64,000 nucleotides of DNA from Paenibacillus sp. MBLB1832 (GCF_032271945.1 NZ_CP130319.1:3739001-3803000); one strand, 5' to 3'. Positions 8,840 through 17,740 are shown, counted from the first letter of the stretch. Notes: a model not told the origin generated them from the sequence alone. Numbers and translations are program-made.

Positions 8840-10631
8840 TTTAATTCAAGCTGTGCGAATGTACAAGTTTCAAAGTCTTTTTATCAAAAGTTTAATTCTG
8901 ATATTCCTCCTAGTTATCGTTCCATTTACAGGTTTAGGCGTTGTTATGTATGTTCAAATGAATAAAGCCATTGAGACGGAAATAAGCGGCGTGAACATGA
9001 ATTCATTGTACCGCGTAAAGGACAATATCGAGACCATTTTCAAACAAATGGAGCGTGTTTCCCTGGAGATGACTTATCAGGATGATGTTGCTTCCTTCAT
9101 GTTTTCTCCTACGGAGAATAATAATCTCAATTCTAAAATGCAATCTATCCATGATAAAATTTCGATGTACACACGTTCTTTTAAATACATGGATTCTCTT
9201 TATGTGTTTTCGGAGAAAAATGCATACATGCTATCCAATCGATTTGACTCTACTTTAACAGACTTCGATGACAAAACCTGGTACCAAAACGTCTACCAGA
9301 AAATAAACAGCAAGGGCCCCTATTTCGATTTACGTAAACGGAACGGCACCTATCCCTACTTCATTTCCTTTACGTTGCCTGCTTATTTCTATGAGACGAA
9401 AATAGGGGCTGTTACCGCGAATATTGATATCGAAGAACTTCGTAAGTTTCTTTATCAAACAGATACGCAAATTGAAAACACGTACATAGTCAGTGATGTT
9501 ATGGTAGTGTATAGCAATAATCGCAACGAATTTATGTCCAATATCCATGATATCGATATGCTAAATAACGCAGATGTCCCTGCTAATATCTCTGCCCCAA
9601 CTACCTTGATTAAAACCATAAATAAACAGAAATATATTCTTTCCGTGCTACCTTCGAGTGAACGGAATTTGACTTATATCTCGATATTACCTCTCAAGAA
9701 TTATGAACAAAAATTGAAGGATCTCCGAACATTCTTGTATTTATTTTTCGCAATAGGCGGGATCATCGTCTTAGTCGTATCCTTATTGATCTCTATTAAA
9801 ACCTTCTCACCCGTTAATCAGATCATGTCGATGATTGACGACCAGGAAAAGTTAGAGCCTCTCATGGACAATAACGAGAAAAGCAAATGGAACGAGGTGA
9901 GAACAATTACCAATACGATATTCAGAACCATAGATGCAAAGCGCGGCCTCGAACAAGAGCTACAACTACGCATGCATTCCTTACGGAAAGCTCAAACGAT
10001 TGCTTTGCAAAATCAAACGACACCGCATTTCTTGTATAACACCTTGGAAACGATTAAGTATCTTGCGATTGAATTAACGAAAGGACATAATAACGTGTCC
10101 AAAATGGTCACAGCGCTCTCAGATCTGTTACGACGCAGTCTGGATACAGATACTCCGCTAACCGCAATAAGCGATGAGATCCAGCATGCCAAGCAGTACG
10201 TAGAAATTATGCAGGCTAGATATCCGAATAAATTTGACGTCATCTGGCAAGTTCAGGAAACGCTACTTTCTTGCCAAATCTTAAAGATTTCCATTCAACC
10301 GCTCCTAGAAAATGCGTTTCAACATGGTATTCTTCCTACTCGTAACCCTGGGCAGATTATTATTACGGGACTGCGTACATCGGATGGAATCGTCATTACC
10401 GTTTCCGATAATGGACAAGGAATGCCTGAGGACCAACTCATAAGTCTTCAGCAAAAACTTGCCAGCGGCATTAATTTAGAGGAAAATCATATTGGTTTAA
10501 AAAACTTAAATCAACGGATTAAATTACTATTTGGTGATGCATACGGGGTATTCGTTTCACCAAATCTACACAGAGGCTTAGCCGTGTTTATCGTTATTCC
10601 TGAGAAGAATGATAGTCATGATATTATATAA
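8823..10631 (+). CDS. sensor histidine kinase (YesM type)
   Basis: 602 residues from ATG 8823, which follows AAAAGGTGCTG inside the end of the response-regulator gene; the 36 codons further upstream overlap coding sequence and lack a site. Layout: transmembrane helix 1 (about 18-42), extracellular Cache-like sensor (45-300), helix 2 (about 303-325), HAMP-like linker, His_kinase domain with phospho-acceptor His near 402 (TTPHFLYNTLE), and an ATPase with N box (QPLLENAFQHG) and G boxes (DNGQGMPEDQ, HIGLKNLNQRI). Family knowledge: such kinases sense extracellular sugars or a loaded binding protein. It is translationally coupled to its regulator. Confidence 0.93.
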   Translation: MKTNRNLIQAVRMYKFQSLFIKSLILIFLLVIVPFTGLGVVMYVQMNKAIETEISGVNMNSLYRVKDNIETIFKQMERVSLEMTYQDDVASFMFSPTENNNLNSKMQSIHDKISMYTRSFKYMDSLYVFSEKNAYMLSNRFDSTLTDFDDKTWYQNVYQKINSKGPYFDLRKRNGTYPYFISFTLPAYFYETKIGAVTANIDIEELRKFLYQTDTQIENTYIVSDVMVVYSNNRNEFMSNIHDIDMLNNADVPANISAPTTLIKTINKQKYILSVLPSSERNLTYISILPLKNYEQKLKDLRTFLYLFFAIGGIIVLVVSLLISIKTFSPVNQIMSMIDDQEKLEPLMDNNEKSKWNEVRTITNTIFRTIDAKRGLEQELQLRMHSLRKAQTIALQNQTTPHFLYNTLETIKYLAIELTKGHNNVSKMVTALSDLLRRSLDTDTPLTAISDEIQHAKQYVEIMQARYPNKFDVIWQVQETLLSCQILKISIQPLLENAFQHGILPTRNPGQIIITGLRTSDGIVITVSDNGQGMPEDQLISLQQKLASGINLEENHIGLKNLNQRIKLLFGDAYGVFVSPNLHRGLAVFIVIPEKNDSHDII

Positions 10632-10651
10632 GTAGTAACATACATCAAAAT

Positions 10652-10686
10652 AGCCGGTCGAAGAGCCACTCGACTCTTAACCGGCT
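10652..10686 (+). terminator. terminator of the two-component operon
   Basis: Stem AGCCGGT/ACCGGCT with an inner AAGAG/CTCTT pairing, then GTTTATTAATTT, 21 bp after the kinase stop codon. Confidence 0.75.
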
Positions 10687-10719
10687 GTTTATTAATTTCA
10701 TACAGTTTCAATAATGAAA

Positions 10720-10740
10720 GCTACCGAAAATCTCGGTAGC
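10720..10740 (-). terminator. terminator of the alcohol dehydrogenase gene
   Basis: Perfect 8-bp stem GCTACCGA/TCGGTAGC with a 5-base loop. On the minus strand it is followed by TTTCATTATT. It lies about 70 bp beyond the dehydrogenase stop. Confidence 0.6.
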
Positions 10741-10808
10741 CTGTTGTCGTGGAGATATCGTTCAGTTCTTCGTTCGCTGCATACTCTTCATTATACCAAA
10801 GAATCTTG

Positions 10809-11951
10809 TCATGGTTTTAAAATAATCTTGATTGCGTTATCCTCTTTATTATTGAAGATTTTATAGGCGTGTTCAGAGTCATCTAAGCGGACCCGATGGC
10901 TGATAATATCTGTCGGATCAAACACACCTTCCTTAATCTGACGATACAATTCAGGCATATAGTGAATAACAGGAGCTTGTCCCATTTTCACTGTAATATT
11001 ACGGGAAAACAAATCACCGAAGGGGAACGCGTTATAATTCATGCCATAAACCCCAGTTACTTGTATCGTGCCTCCTTTTCGAACTAGTTTAGTAGCCATC
11101 CGGAAAGCTCCAAGTCCGCCACCTTGCAACTTAAGCAGAGTTTCCACCTTTTCCACAAAAGTCTTCTCCGAATCCAGTCCTACGGCGTCAATGACAACAT
11201 CAGCTCCGCCACCAGTAAGTTCAGCAAGATACTTCAGAAGATCGTCTTGCTTTTTAAAGTTGAAAACCTCAACATGATTAGTTTTCCGTGCATGCTCCAA
11301 TCGGTAATCAACATGATCGATTGCGATGACTCGTTTAGCACCTTTCAGCCAAGCAAATTTCTGCACTAATAATCCGACAGGACCGCAACCAAGGATAATA
11401 ACCGTGTCACCAGCTTTCACCCCAGCATTGTCAACACTCCAGTAGGCTGTAGGAACTATATCGGATAGAAATAGAAGCTTCTCGTCTTCCATTTCAGCAT
11501 CCTCGGGCACTTTAAAAGGGATGAAGTTCGCATATGGAACACGAATTAACTCTGCTTGCCCTCCCGCGTACCCTCCAAACGTTTCGGAGTAACCGAAATA
11601 CCCTCCCGTATCACCATGTAAATAATCATTAGAATTATCACATTGGCTTTCCAGCTGGTGCGTACAAAACCAGCATTGACCACAGGCAACGTTAAAGGGA
11701 ATTATTACGCGGTCTCCCCTCTTCACTTTCGTCACATCTTTACCAATATCCTCGACAATTCCCATTGGCTCATGGCCGATAATAAAGTCATCTGGCATAT
11801 TGGGTATTTCCCCATTATAAAGATGAAGGTCCGAGCCGCATATGGTAGTTGTGGTGATACGTACAAGGATATCATCTGACTTCTCTATCTTTGCATCGGG
11901 TACTTCTTTGACTTTTACATTCTTCATCCCTTGGTAAGTTAATGCTTTCAT
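10809..11951 (-). CDS. zinc-dependent alcohol dehydrogenase, formaldehyde-dehydrogenase-like MDR family
   Basis: 380 residues, cytoplasmic. Catalytic zinc ligands: Cys in TTICGSDLH and His-Glu in GHEPMG. The structural zinc loop is CGQCWFCTHQLESQC. The NAD(P) Rossmann signature is ILGCGPVGL. The length and the insertion around ETFGGYAGGQAELIRVPYAN match the glutathione-independent formaldehyde dehydrogenase-like subgroup (B. subtilis AdhB-like). The substrate could be an aldehyde or a polyol and cannot be set from sequence. GAGGGGCGAATAA precedes the ATG. It is monocistronic, with hairpins on both sides. Confidence 0.85.
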   Translation of the reverse strand: MKALTYQGMKNVKVKEVPDAKIEKSDDILVRITTTTICGSDLHLYNGEIPNMPDDFIIGHEPMGIVEDIGKDVTKVKRGDRVIIPFNVACGQCWFCTHQLESQCDNSNDYLHGDTGGYFGYSETFGGYAGGQAELIRVPYANFIPFKVPEDAEMEDEKLLFLSDIVPTAYWSVDNAGVKAGDTVIILGCGPVGLLVQKFAWLKGAKRVIAIDHVDYRLEHARKTNHVEVFNFKKQDDLLKYLAELTGGGADVVIDAVGLDSEKTFVEKVETLLKLQGGGLGAFRMATKLVRKGGTIQVTGVYGMNYNAFPFGDLFSRNITVKMGQAPVIHYMPELYRQIKEGVFDPTDIISHRVRLDDSEHAYKIFNNKEDNAIKIILKP

Positions 11952-11995
11952 TTATTCGCCCCTCTGTATTCAGGTTTTTGGTGATTGAAACGCGT

Positions 11996-12026
11996 AGGCT
12001 TACTCCGGTTCAGCAGGAGTAAGCCT
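11996..12026 (-). terminator. hairpin after the small hypothetical gene
   Basis: Perfect 11-bp stem AGGCTTACTCC/GGAGTAAGCCT, 30 bp beyond the stop of the 60-residue gene. The minus-strand tail (ACGCGTTTC) is only weakly U-rich. The plus-strand tail GTTTATTTT is better, but no plus-strand gene ends here. Confidence 0.5.
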
Positions 12027-12055
12027 GTTTATTTTCGATGGGCTTAGGTTACCTG

Positions 12056-12238
12056 TTAATTGTTATCATTATTAAATATTTCATCTAACTCTGAACTATG
12101 TTCGTTTGCGGCTGCCTGGATGTCTTGATCGACTTTATTACTCCCTTGAATTTGCTCCGCTGCTTCGGCTTGATTGTTCAATTGCTGAATAATTTGACCA
12201 GTGCCATGTGCACCTTGATGTCCTCGACTTGATGTCAT
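12056..12238 (-). CDS. small hydrophilic hypothetical protein, 60 residues
   Basis: Not recognised. ATG at 12238 has GGGAGGG at the proper distance, and a strong hairpin follows the gene, so it is probably real. The product is rich in Gln, Asn, Ala and Glu, has no Cys, no transmembrane segment and no signal peptide. It begins MTSSRGHQGAHGTG and ends in an acidic NNDNN tail. The composition resembles small spore-associated proteins, but none of the SASP signature motifs is present. Confidence 0.55.
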   Translation of the reverse strand: MTSSRGHQGAHGTGQIIQQLNNQAEAAEQIQGSNKVDQDIQAAANEHSSELDEIFNNDNN

Positions 12239-12314
12239 TATGTTTGTACCCTCCCTTTCGGTAAATGGACTCCAGCTATATTATGATGCTATTTTCCACC
12301 CTTATTCACGAATA

Positions 12315-13988
12315 TTAAACCTGAATGATAATAGGTAAGATCATCGGTCTTCTTTTAGTATGCGTGTATACATATTTTCCTACCGCTTCTTTAAGAGCTT
12401 GCTTATAGAGCCCCCATTGGTTCGTTTGGGCGTCTTGTAGTTGTGTGATGGTCGTTAATGCAATCCGATGTACTTCCTCCATTAATTCCTCAGATTCTTT
12501 GACATAAACGAATCCGCGGGATATGATATCCGGTCCAGAAACAACTGTGCCATCCGACTTACTTAGGGAAAGCACAAAAATCAGAATGCCGTCTTCGGAT
12601 AAAACTTTACGATCTCGCAATACAATATGACCAACATCTCCAATACCAAGCCCATCAACCAGCGTATTTCCATTCGGAACTCGCCGCTCTTGACGAGCTA
12701 TAGAGCCTGTAAAGTCCACTACCTCCCCGTTATTGATGATAAAAATGTTATCCGATTCAACACCAATAGCTTCAGCTAATAAACGGTGTTGATACAACAT
12801 GCGATACTCCCCATGAATAGGGATAAAGTATGTCGGCTTCATTAATGTCAGCATGAGCTTCAATTCTTCTTGACTTGCATGTCCCGATACATGCATGCCC
12901 GTTACAGAACCAGATCCATAAATGACTTTAACTCCTTTCGCAAATAAGTTATCTACGATACGAGATACGTTCCGTTCGTTACCAGGAATAGGTGTAGCTG
13001 CTAGAATAACCGTATCACCCGGTGAAACTTGGACTTGGCGATGTGTGCCACTGGCTAATCGGGCTAATGCAGCCATGGGTTCCCCTTGACTTCCCGTGCA
13101 TAGAATGACGAGCTCATTTGGAGAAAAACGGTTCACATCTTGAGCTTCAATCAACATGTCAGGAGGCATTCTCAAATAACCAAGTGTTAAGGCGATATCT
13201 ACAACATTGACCATACTTCTTCCCAAAAGGGCAATTTTACGGTTTGTTTTCTCTGCTGCATCGATCACTTGCTGCAACCTGTTGACATTAGAGGCGAACG
13301 TAGATAGGAATATTTTTCCTGTAGCTTTTGTAAATGCTTCTTCAATATGATCGCCTACTAAGCGTTCAGAAGGTGTGAATCCTGGCCGCTCAGCATTCGT
13401 ACTCTCAGAGAGTAGAGCAAGTACGCCCTTTTGACCGATCGCTGCCATCTTATGAATATCCGCATATTGCTCGTTAACCGGTGTCAAATCAAATTTGAAA
13501 TCTCCTGTATGTACAACTACGCCTTGCGGGGTATCAAAGACGATACCTAGACAATCGGGAATGCTGTGGTTCGTTCGAAAGAAACTTAACGGAATGGCCC
13601 CTAATGTTAAAATAGAATTGGCATCAATTTCATGCAAGGCCGTTGTATTGAGAAGCCCATGTTCTTTAAGTTTTTCTTTGATAAGGCCAAGAGTAAGTCG
13701 AGTAGCATAAATGGGCATATGCAGCTGTTTAATAATATAGGGGATACCTCCGATATGATCCTCATGTCCATGAGTGATAACCAAACCTCTTACTCTATCC
13801 GCATTTTCTAGTAGATAGGAGATATCAGGGACAATCAGATCTATGCCCAACAGACTTTCATCTGGAAACTTGGAACCACAGTCGATAACGATGATATCAT
13901 CGTTATATTGGATGACGTACATATTTTTACCAATTTCATTCACACCTCCGAGGGCTACTATTGAAAGCTGATCTTGAGTCGATCTCAA
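12315..13988 (-). CDS. ribonuclease J
   Basis: 557 residues; beta-CASP metallo-beta-lactamase nuclease of RNA decay and maturation. Zinc motif HGHEDH at 73-78, LALLSESTNAERPG, the beta-CASP motif GSQGEPMAAL, and HVSGHAS and FIPIHGEYRM. The start is TTG 13988, nine bases after GGAGG; the nearer ATG leads straight to a stop. Full family length. The genus usually has an RNase J elsewhere, so this may be a second paralogue (J1 or J2 cannot be told apart here). It is preceded by a 27-codon gene on the same strand. Confidence 0.92.
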   Translation of the reverse strand: MRSTQDQLSIVALGGVNEIGKNMYVIQYNDDIIVIDCGSKFPDESLLGIDLIVPDISYLLENADRVRGLVITHGHEDHIGGIPYIIKQLHMPIYATRLTLGLIKEKLKEHGLLNTTALHEIDANSILTLGAIPLSFFRTNHSIPDCLGIVFDTPQGVVVHTGDFKFDLTPVNEQYADIHKMAAIGQKGVLALLSESTNAERPGFTPSERLVGDHIEEAFTKATGKIFLSTFASNVNRLQQVIDAAEKTNRKIALLGRSMVNVVDIALTLGYLRMPPDMLIEAQDVNRFSPNELVILCTGSQGEPMAALARLASGTHRQVQVSPGDTVILAATPIPGNERNVSRIVDNLFAKGVKVIYGSGSVTGMHVSGHASQEELKLMLTLMKPTYFIPIHGEYRMLYQHRLLAEAIGVESDNIFIINNGEVVDFTGSIARQERRVPNGNTLVDGLGIGDVGHIVLRDRKVLSEDGILIFVLSLSKSDGTVVSGPDIISRGFVYVKESEELMEEVHRIALTTITQLQDAQTNQWGLYKQALKEAVGKYVYTHTKRRPMILPIIIQV

Positions 13989-14024
13989 TCCATAAAACCT
14001 CCATAGCTTACGATTAGTTAAATG

Positions 14025-14108
14025 TTACCGTTTGATAATGGTACATATAAAACACTTCGCCTTTTTTCCTTTTAACAATTGCTCATTTTCGCAATGTAGA
14101 CAACGCAT
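14025..14108 (-). CDS. 27-residue peptide with two CxxC motifs
   Basis: Too short for routine gene calls. ATG 14108 is preceded by AGAGGTGATCAC, an excellent ribosome binding site, and TAA is at 14025. The peptide has CLHC near its N-terminus and CFIC near its C-terminus, separated by a Lys-rich loop (LLKGKKAKC): a minimal zinc-knuckle pattern. It lies 37 bp upstream of RNase J on the same strand and could be cotranscribed. Function unknown; a metal-binding micro-protein or a regulatory leader for RNase J are both possible. Confidence 0.55.
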   Translation of the reverse strand: MRCLHCENEQLLKGKKAKCFICTIIKR

Positions 14109-14242
14109 GTGATCACCTCTTTTGTATTGTGTCCATATAAAATAATCAAAAATTCACTTTTCAGTAATTTTATTCTATCCGTTATAGCAATTAAGTTAGC
14201 TTGGACATACTATTTTAAGTCAATTTATTTAGGGGGAAACTA

Positions 14243-15076
14243 ATGGAACATCATTATATACCGATGACCTCTGTTAGAAGCGGTGTCTGCGAAGAGGTCA
14301 GCCACAATCTATTCTGTTATACCAATCAGATTGTTAACATAAATTTGGTTGGCACTGCCGAAAATTGGGTATTAGTTGATACGGGCATGCCGCAATCCGC
14401 CACACGTATTCTAGAAGTAGTTGAAGATCGATTTGGCGCAGAATCGAAACCAAAGGCCATTATTCTAACACATGGGCACTTTGATCACGTTGGCGCTGTT
14501 ATTGACCTTGTTGAAGCTTGGCATGTATTGGTCTATGCCCACGAGTTAGAAATACCCTATTTAACTGGTCAAGCTAGTTACCCAGAGCCAGACGGATCGG
14601 TTGAAGGTGGACTAATCGCAAAGATCTCACCATTCTTTCCAAATGAACCCATTAATCTTGGAAGTCATGTACGACCTTTGCCCTCTGATGGAAGCATCCC
14701 TGGCATGCTAGGATGGAGATGGATTCATACACCAGGTCATACGCCTGGACATGTTTCACTATTTCGAGGTAAGGACAAGACACTTATTGCGGGAGATGCA
14801 TTTGTAACGGTTGAGCAGGACTCAATTTACAAGGTTTTCACTCAGAAGAAGCAGCTGACAGGTCCTCCGGTATACTTTACAACCGATTGGCATGCGGCTG
14901 AGCATTCCGTGAGAAAGTTAGAAGCTCTAAAGCCGAGCGTAGCCATAACTGGTCATGGGGTACCTATGTCTGGTGAGGAACTAACTAGCGGATTGTTTCA
15001 ATTGGCCACCGATTTCCAAAGACTAGCTGTCCCTAACCATGGACGTTATGTAGATGACAAGATTGAAATTCAATAA
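14243..15076 (+). CDS. MBL-fold metallo-hydrolase
   Basis: 277 residues, cytoplasmic. Metal motif HGHFDH at 77-82, further ligands in HTPGHTPGHVSL, AGDAF and TGHGVP, giving the full binuclear set of glyoxalase II-like hydrolases. The substrate is unknown; the fold covers thioester, lactone and phosphodiester hydrolysis. ATG follows TTAGGGGGAAACTA. It is 54 bp upstream of the leader peptide and MFS gene, so the two may be cotranscribed. Confidence 0.85.
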   Translation: MEHHYIPMTSVRSGVCEEVSHNLFCYTNQIVNINLVGTAENWVLVDTGMPQSATRILEVVEDRFGAESKPKAIILTHGHFDHVGAVIDLVEAWHVLVYAHELEIPYLTGQASYPEPDGSVEGGLIAKISPFFPNEPINLGSHVRPLPSDGSIPGMLGWRWIHTPGHTPGHVSLFRGKDKTLIAGDAFVTVEQDSIYKVFTQKKQLTGPPVYFTTDWHAAEHSVRKLEALKPSVAITGHGVPMSGEELTSGLFQLATDFQRLAVPNHGRYVDDKIEIQ

Positions 15077-15130
15077 ATCCCATCGGATTATTTCATTAAC
15101 ATTGGCGAAAAGTAATAAAAGGAGGTGATA

Positions 15131-15178
15131 ATGTGTTTTCCTATTGGCGGCAAGGCGCAAGATTTTGAAGACACATAA
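15131..15178 (+). CDS. possible 15-residue leader peptide overlapping the MFS gene
   Basis: ATG 15131 lies 5 bases after a consensus AAAGGAGG and reads MCFPIGGKAQDFEDT to TAA 15178, overlapping the first codons of the exporter in another frame. The only strong ribosome binding site of the region serves this frame, not the exporter. The arrangement resembles the leader peptides of tet(L)/tet(K)-type efflux genes, where leader translation governs the exporter. It could instead be a frameshifted exporter start. Confidence 0.4.
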   Translation: MCFPIGGKAQDFEDT

Positions 15179-16409
15179 ATGGAGTCTAATTCCAATTGCA
15201 TCCATTCCATTCATTATGACGTTGGGAAATTCCATGCTAATTCCCGTCCTGCCTTCGATTCGTAACCACCTACAGATCACTTCGTTTCAAGTGAGCCTTA
15301 TCATTACCGTTTACTCTGCCGTTGCTATCATACTTATACCGATGGCAGGTTACTTGTCGGATCGCTTTGGCAGGAAAATCATTATTGTCCCCAGTTTACT
15401 CATTACTGGCATTGGAGGTTTGATATCCGGTTTAGGGGCATGGTGGCTGGAGCACCCTTATGTGGTGATTTTAATAGGTCGTGCATTACAAGGAGTAGGA
15501 GCGGCAGGAGCATTCCCCATTGTGCTGCCACTTGTCGGTGACATTTACAAAAATGAGAGTGAAGTAAGTAAGAACCTGGGGATCGTAGAAACAGCTAACA
15601 CGCTTGGTAAAGTACTGAGTCCAATTTTGGGATCCTTACTGGCTTTTGTGGTGTGGTTTCTCCCCTTTCTAGCTATCCCTGTGTTGTGTGCGATATCTAC
15701 TTTATTAGTTGCATTTCTAGTCAAATCTCCCAAGAGAAAAGATGGGAAAGAAGAAAAAGTAACGTTTAGGCACTTTCTTCAAAACATTAAGCAAATATTT
15801 GGTAATAACGGCCGATGGTTGTCCGCTACTTTTGCCATTGGCTGTATTTGTATGTTTGTTATTTTTGGAACACTGTTTTATTTATCAGACACACTCGAGG
15901 ACAAATATCATATTAAAAGCATATGGAAAGGATGTGTAATAGCCATCCCATCGGCAGTGCTTTGCCTTGCTTCATTCCTTGCAGGCAAAAAAATTGGTGA
16001 AAACAAAAAATTAATGAAGTGGATCACTTTTTCTGGAATTGTGTTAACCACTGCCTCTCTAGTTTTTTGTGGTTTTGTTCAATCTCTATACTGGCTGATC
16101 GGTTTAATTAGTTTGGCTGGTATTGGAATTGGTGTCACGCTTCCCTGCTTAGATTCCTTAATAACGGAAGGGATTGATAAAGCGGAGCGCGGCACCATAA
16201 CTTCCATTTATAGCTCTATGAGGTTCATTGGTGTTGCGCTAGGTCCCCCACTGGCGTCAATTCTTGTTAAATTTTCATCGCAAATCATGTTCTATAGTAT
16301 ATCTGGCACTTGTGTGGTAGCGGCGGTACTAGCTTTATTCGCTATTAAACCAAGTCAAGAAGAAGAACTCTCCCCAAAATCAAGTAAAAGAGAAGCCTGG
16401 TGGCAATAA
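15144..16409 (+). CDS. MFS drug-efflux-type transporter
   Basis: 421 residues with 12 predicted transmembrane helices. The loop 2-3 signature GYLSDRFGRK is present, as is a helix 5 stretch like motif C (SPILGSLLAF), so it belongs to the proton-coupled DHA1 group of exporters. The start is uncertain: TTG 15144 gives a basic N-terminus (LAARRKILKTHKW), fitting the positive-inside rule. TTG 15165 is a shorter choice. Neither has a site as good as that of the overlapping 15-codon frame. The substrate is unknown. A terminator hairpin begins inside the 3' end. Confidence 0.87.
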   Translation: MAARRKILKTHKWSLIPIASIPFIMTLGNSMLIPVLPSIRNHLQITSFQVSLIITVYSAVAIILIPMAGYLSDRFGRKIIIVPSLLITGIGGLISGLGAWWLEHPYVVILIGRALQGVGAAGAFPIVLPLVGDIYKNESEVSKNLGIVETANTLGKVLSPILGSLLAFVVWFLPFLAIPVLCAISTLLVAFLVKSPKRKDGKEEKVTFRHFLQNIKQIFGNNGRWLSATFAIGCICMFVIFGTLFYLSDTLEDKYHIKSIWKGCVIAIPSAVLCLASFLAGKKIGENKKLMKWITFSGIVLTTASLVFCGFVQSLYWLIGLISLAGIGIGVTLPCLDSLITEGIDKAERGTITSIYSSMRFIGVALGPPLASILVKFSSQIMFYSISGTCVVAAVLALFAIKPSQEEELSPKSSKREAWWQ

Positions 16410-16425
16410 TGCTATCCAGGCTTCT
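16391..16425 (+). terminator. terminator overlapping the MFS stop codon
   Basis: Perfect 10-bp stem AGAAGCCTGG/CCAGGCTTCT that contains the last codons and stop of the exporter in its arm and loop. ACATTCTACATCTTTT follows. Confidence 0.65.
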
Positions 16426-16741
16426 ACATTCTACATCTTTTGGCCAGTCATCTCCCCTTAAGAGTGTAGTACACTGGAAAAGAAATTGCGGTTGCTATGC
16501 TTAAACAAACGATGGAACTAGGAGTAATTAACTTTTTCATATACAGGGCTCCCTTGCCTCATAGGAATCATTTGTCATACATGGTACACCTTTATTATGT
16601 AAGATGAAGAAATTGTTTATTCCTCCATACTTCTTAATTTAGACCACATCTTTCCTGACTCCATTTATGTTTGAGAAACACGTCTAATGAACATCCTAAC
16701 TACGCGATACCAAATAAGACGTTGAGAGGAGATTGGTTAGA
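16426..16741 (+). other. intergenic stretch, about 315 bp
   Basis: No credible gene, RNA structure or repeat seen. It should hold the promoter of the WGxxGxxG gene. No convincing housekeeping -35/-10 pair is visible, so an alternative sigma factor is possible. Confidence 0.4.
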
Positions 16742-17128
16742 ATGAAAAAGATTCAAACTCTTACATTAGCTATTTTATTAACATCAACATTAAGTTTAGG
16801 AACAGTTAGAGCCTATGACAATACTGGAGCTGGAATGAATTCTCCGGCAGGTACAACAAGTATGAGTACAAATAATAATGTAAATAATTACGGTACTTAT
16901 GGCACAAGTACAGGAACAACTAGCTCACCTTCTGCTTCACCAATGACTACGCAAAACCAAACAAATTACGGCACAGGAACACACTCATATTCTACTAATT
17001 CTTCAAATATCCGTGCTTATAATACGTCAGATTCTAGATCGAATGGATCGAACTGGGGTTGGCTTGGATTGATTGGTCTCCTTGGCCTGGCAGGAATGAG
17101 ATCAAGAAATCATGTTCGGGAAAAGTAA
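16742..17128 (+). CDS. secreted WGxxGxxG-type C-terminal-anchor protein
   Basis: 128 residues. N-terminal signal peptide (MKKIQTLTLAILLTSTLSLG), then a Thr/Ser/Asn/Gly-rich low-complexity stalk (about 25-100) with repeated YGT and NYGTG units, then a C-terminal WGWLGLIGLLGLAGM helix followed by RSRNHVREK. This three-part layout matches the WGxxGxxG (CTERM-like) families of Bacilli. The C-terminus is probably inserted in the membrane and may be processed. ATG 16742 is preferred over TTG 16733, with GAGAGGAG upstream. The function is not known. It lies 36 bp ahead of a DUF3231 gene, so the two are likely cotranscribed. Confidence 0.75.
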   Translation: MKKIQTLTLAILLTSTLSLGTVRAYDNTGAGMNSPAGTTSMSTNNNVNNYGTYGTSTGTTSSPSASPMTTQNQTNYGTGTHSYSTNSSNIRAYNTSDSRSNGSNWGWLGLIGLLGLAGMRSRNHVREK

Positions 17129-17164
17129 GCTAACACTATATAAAAATAAAGGAGCTAGAATAAA

Positions 17165-17683
17165 TTGGGAATTTTAAGTGGAAATCCAAAAGATGAACCT
17201 CTACATTACGGTGAAATTTATAGTGTATGGCAAGCTTCCACAGTAGCTAAAGGGGCTGTATCTTGCTATCAAGCTTATTTAAATCACGCAGGTGACAAAG
17301 AGCTAAAAAAAGTTCTAGACGATCTAATTGATCAAGCAAAGCTGGAAATTAAAGAACTAGATAAAATCCTTGTTGATAACGGAATTCCTTCTATTCCTAT
17401 GCTTCCTGAAAGACCGCCAGTAAAACTCGAGGATATCCCAGTTGGTGCAAGATTTACAGATCCTGAAATTTCAGCCAAAATAGCGGCTGATACCTCACTA
17501 GGCTTGGTTGCTTGTAGTCAAGCTATGGGACAAGCAATTAGAGAAGATATCGGCGCTCTTTTTGCGAAATACCATGTAACTAAAACAACCTTAGGACTAA
17601 AAATACTTGAGATGAGTAAAGATAAAGGTTGGCTTATTCCCCCACCACTACAAATTAAAAGACCTGAGACGGTTAATGCTTGA
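17165..17683 (+). CDS. DUF3231 family protein, ferritin-like helical bundle
   Basis: 172 residues. The start is TTG 17165, eight bases after AAAGGAG. The sequence is helical throughout with features of DUF3231: LHYGEIYSVWQ near the start, the Pro-rich hinge IPMLPERPPV (77-86), and the DPEISAKIAADTS region. Members are common in spore formers, often near spore-coat or sporulation genes; the biochemical role is unknown. It is second of a two-gene unit with the WGxxGxxG protein and ends in a strong hairpin. Confidence 0.8.
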   Translation: MGILSGNPKDEPLHYGEIYSVWQASTVAKGAVSCYQAYLNHAGDKELKKVLDDLIDQAKLEIKELDKILVDNGIPSIPMLPERPPVKLEDIPVGARFTDPEISAKIAADTSLGLVACSQAMGQAIREDIGALFAKYHVTKTTLGLKILEMSKDKGWLIPPPLQIKRPETVNA

Positions 17684-17701
17684 TGCTTTAAGGTAAAAAA
17701 G

Positions 17702-17740
17702 TGAGCCAGGGTCCCTTAACAGCAGCGGGATCCTGGCTCA
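17702..17740 (+). terminator. hairpin after the DUF3231 gene
   Basis: TGAGCCAGG/CCTGGCTCA extended by GTCCC/GGGAT, giving a stem of about 14 bp. It lies 19 bp beyond the stop codon. The tail is weak in U. Confidence 0.6.

Noticed and set aside
16472..16540. Short stretch reading EIAVAMLKQTMELG, faintly like a YjfB-type small protein
   Set aside because: Stop codon just upstream, no ribosome binding site, and the similarity is too weak to claim.
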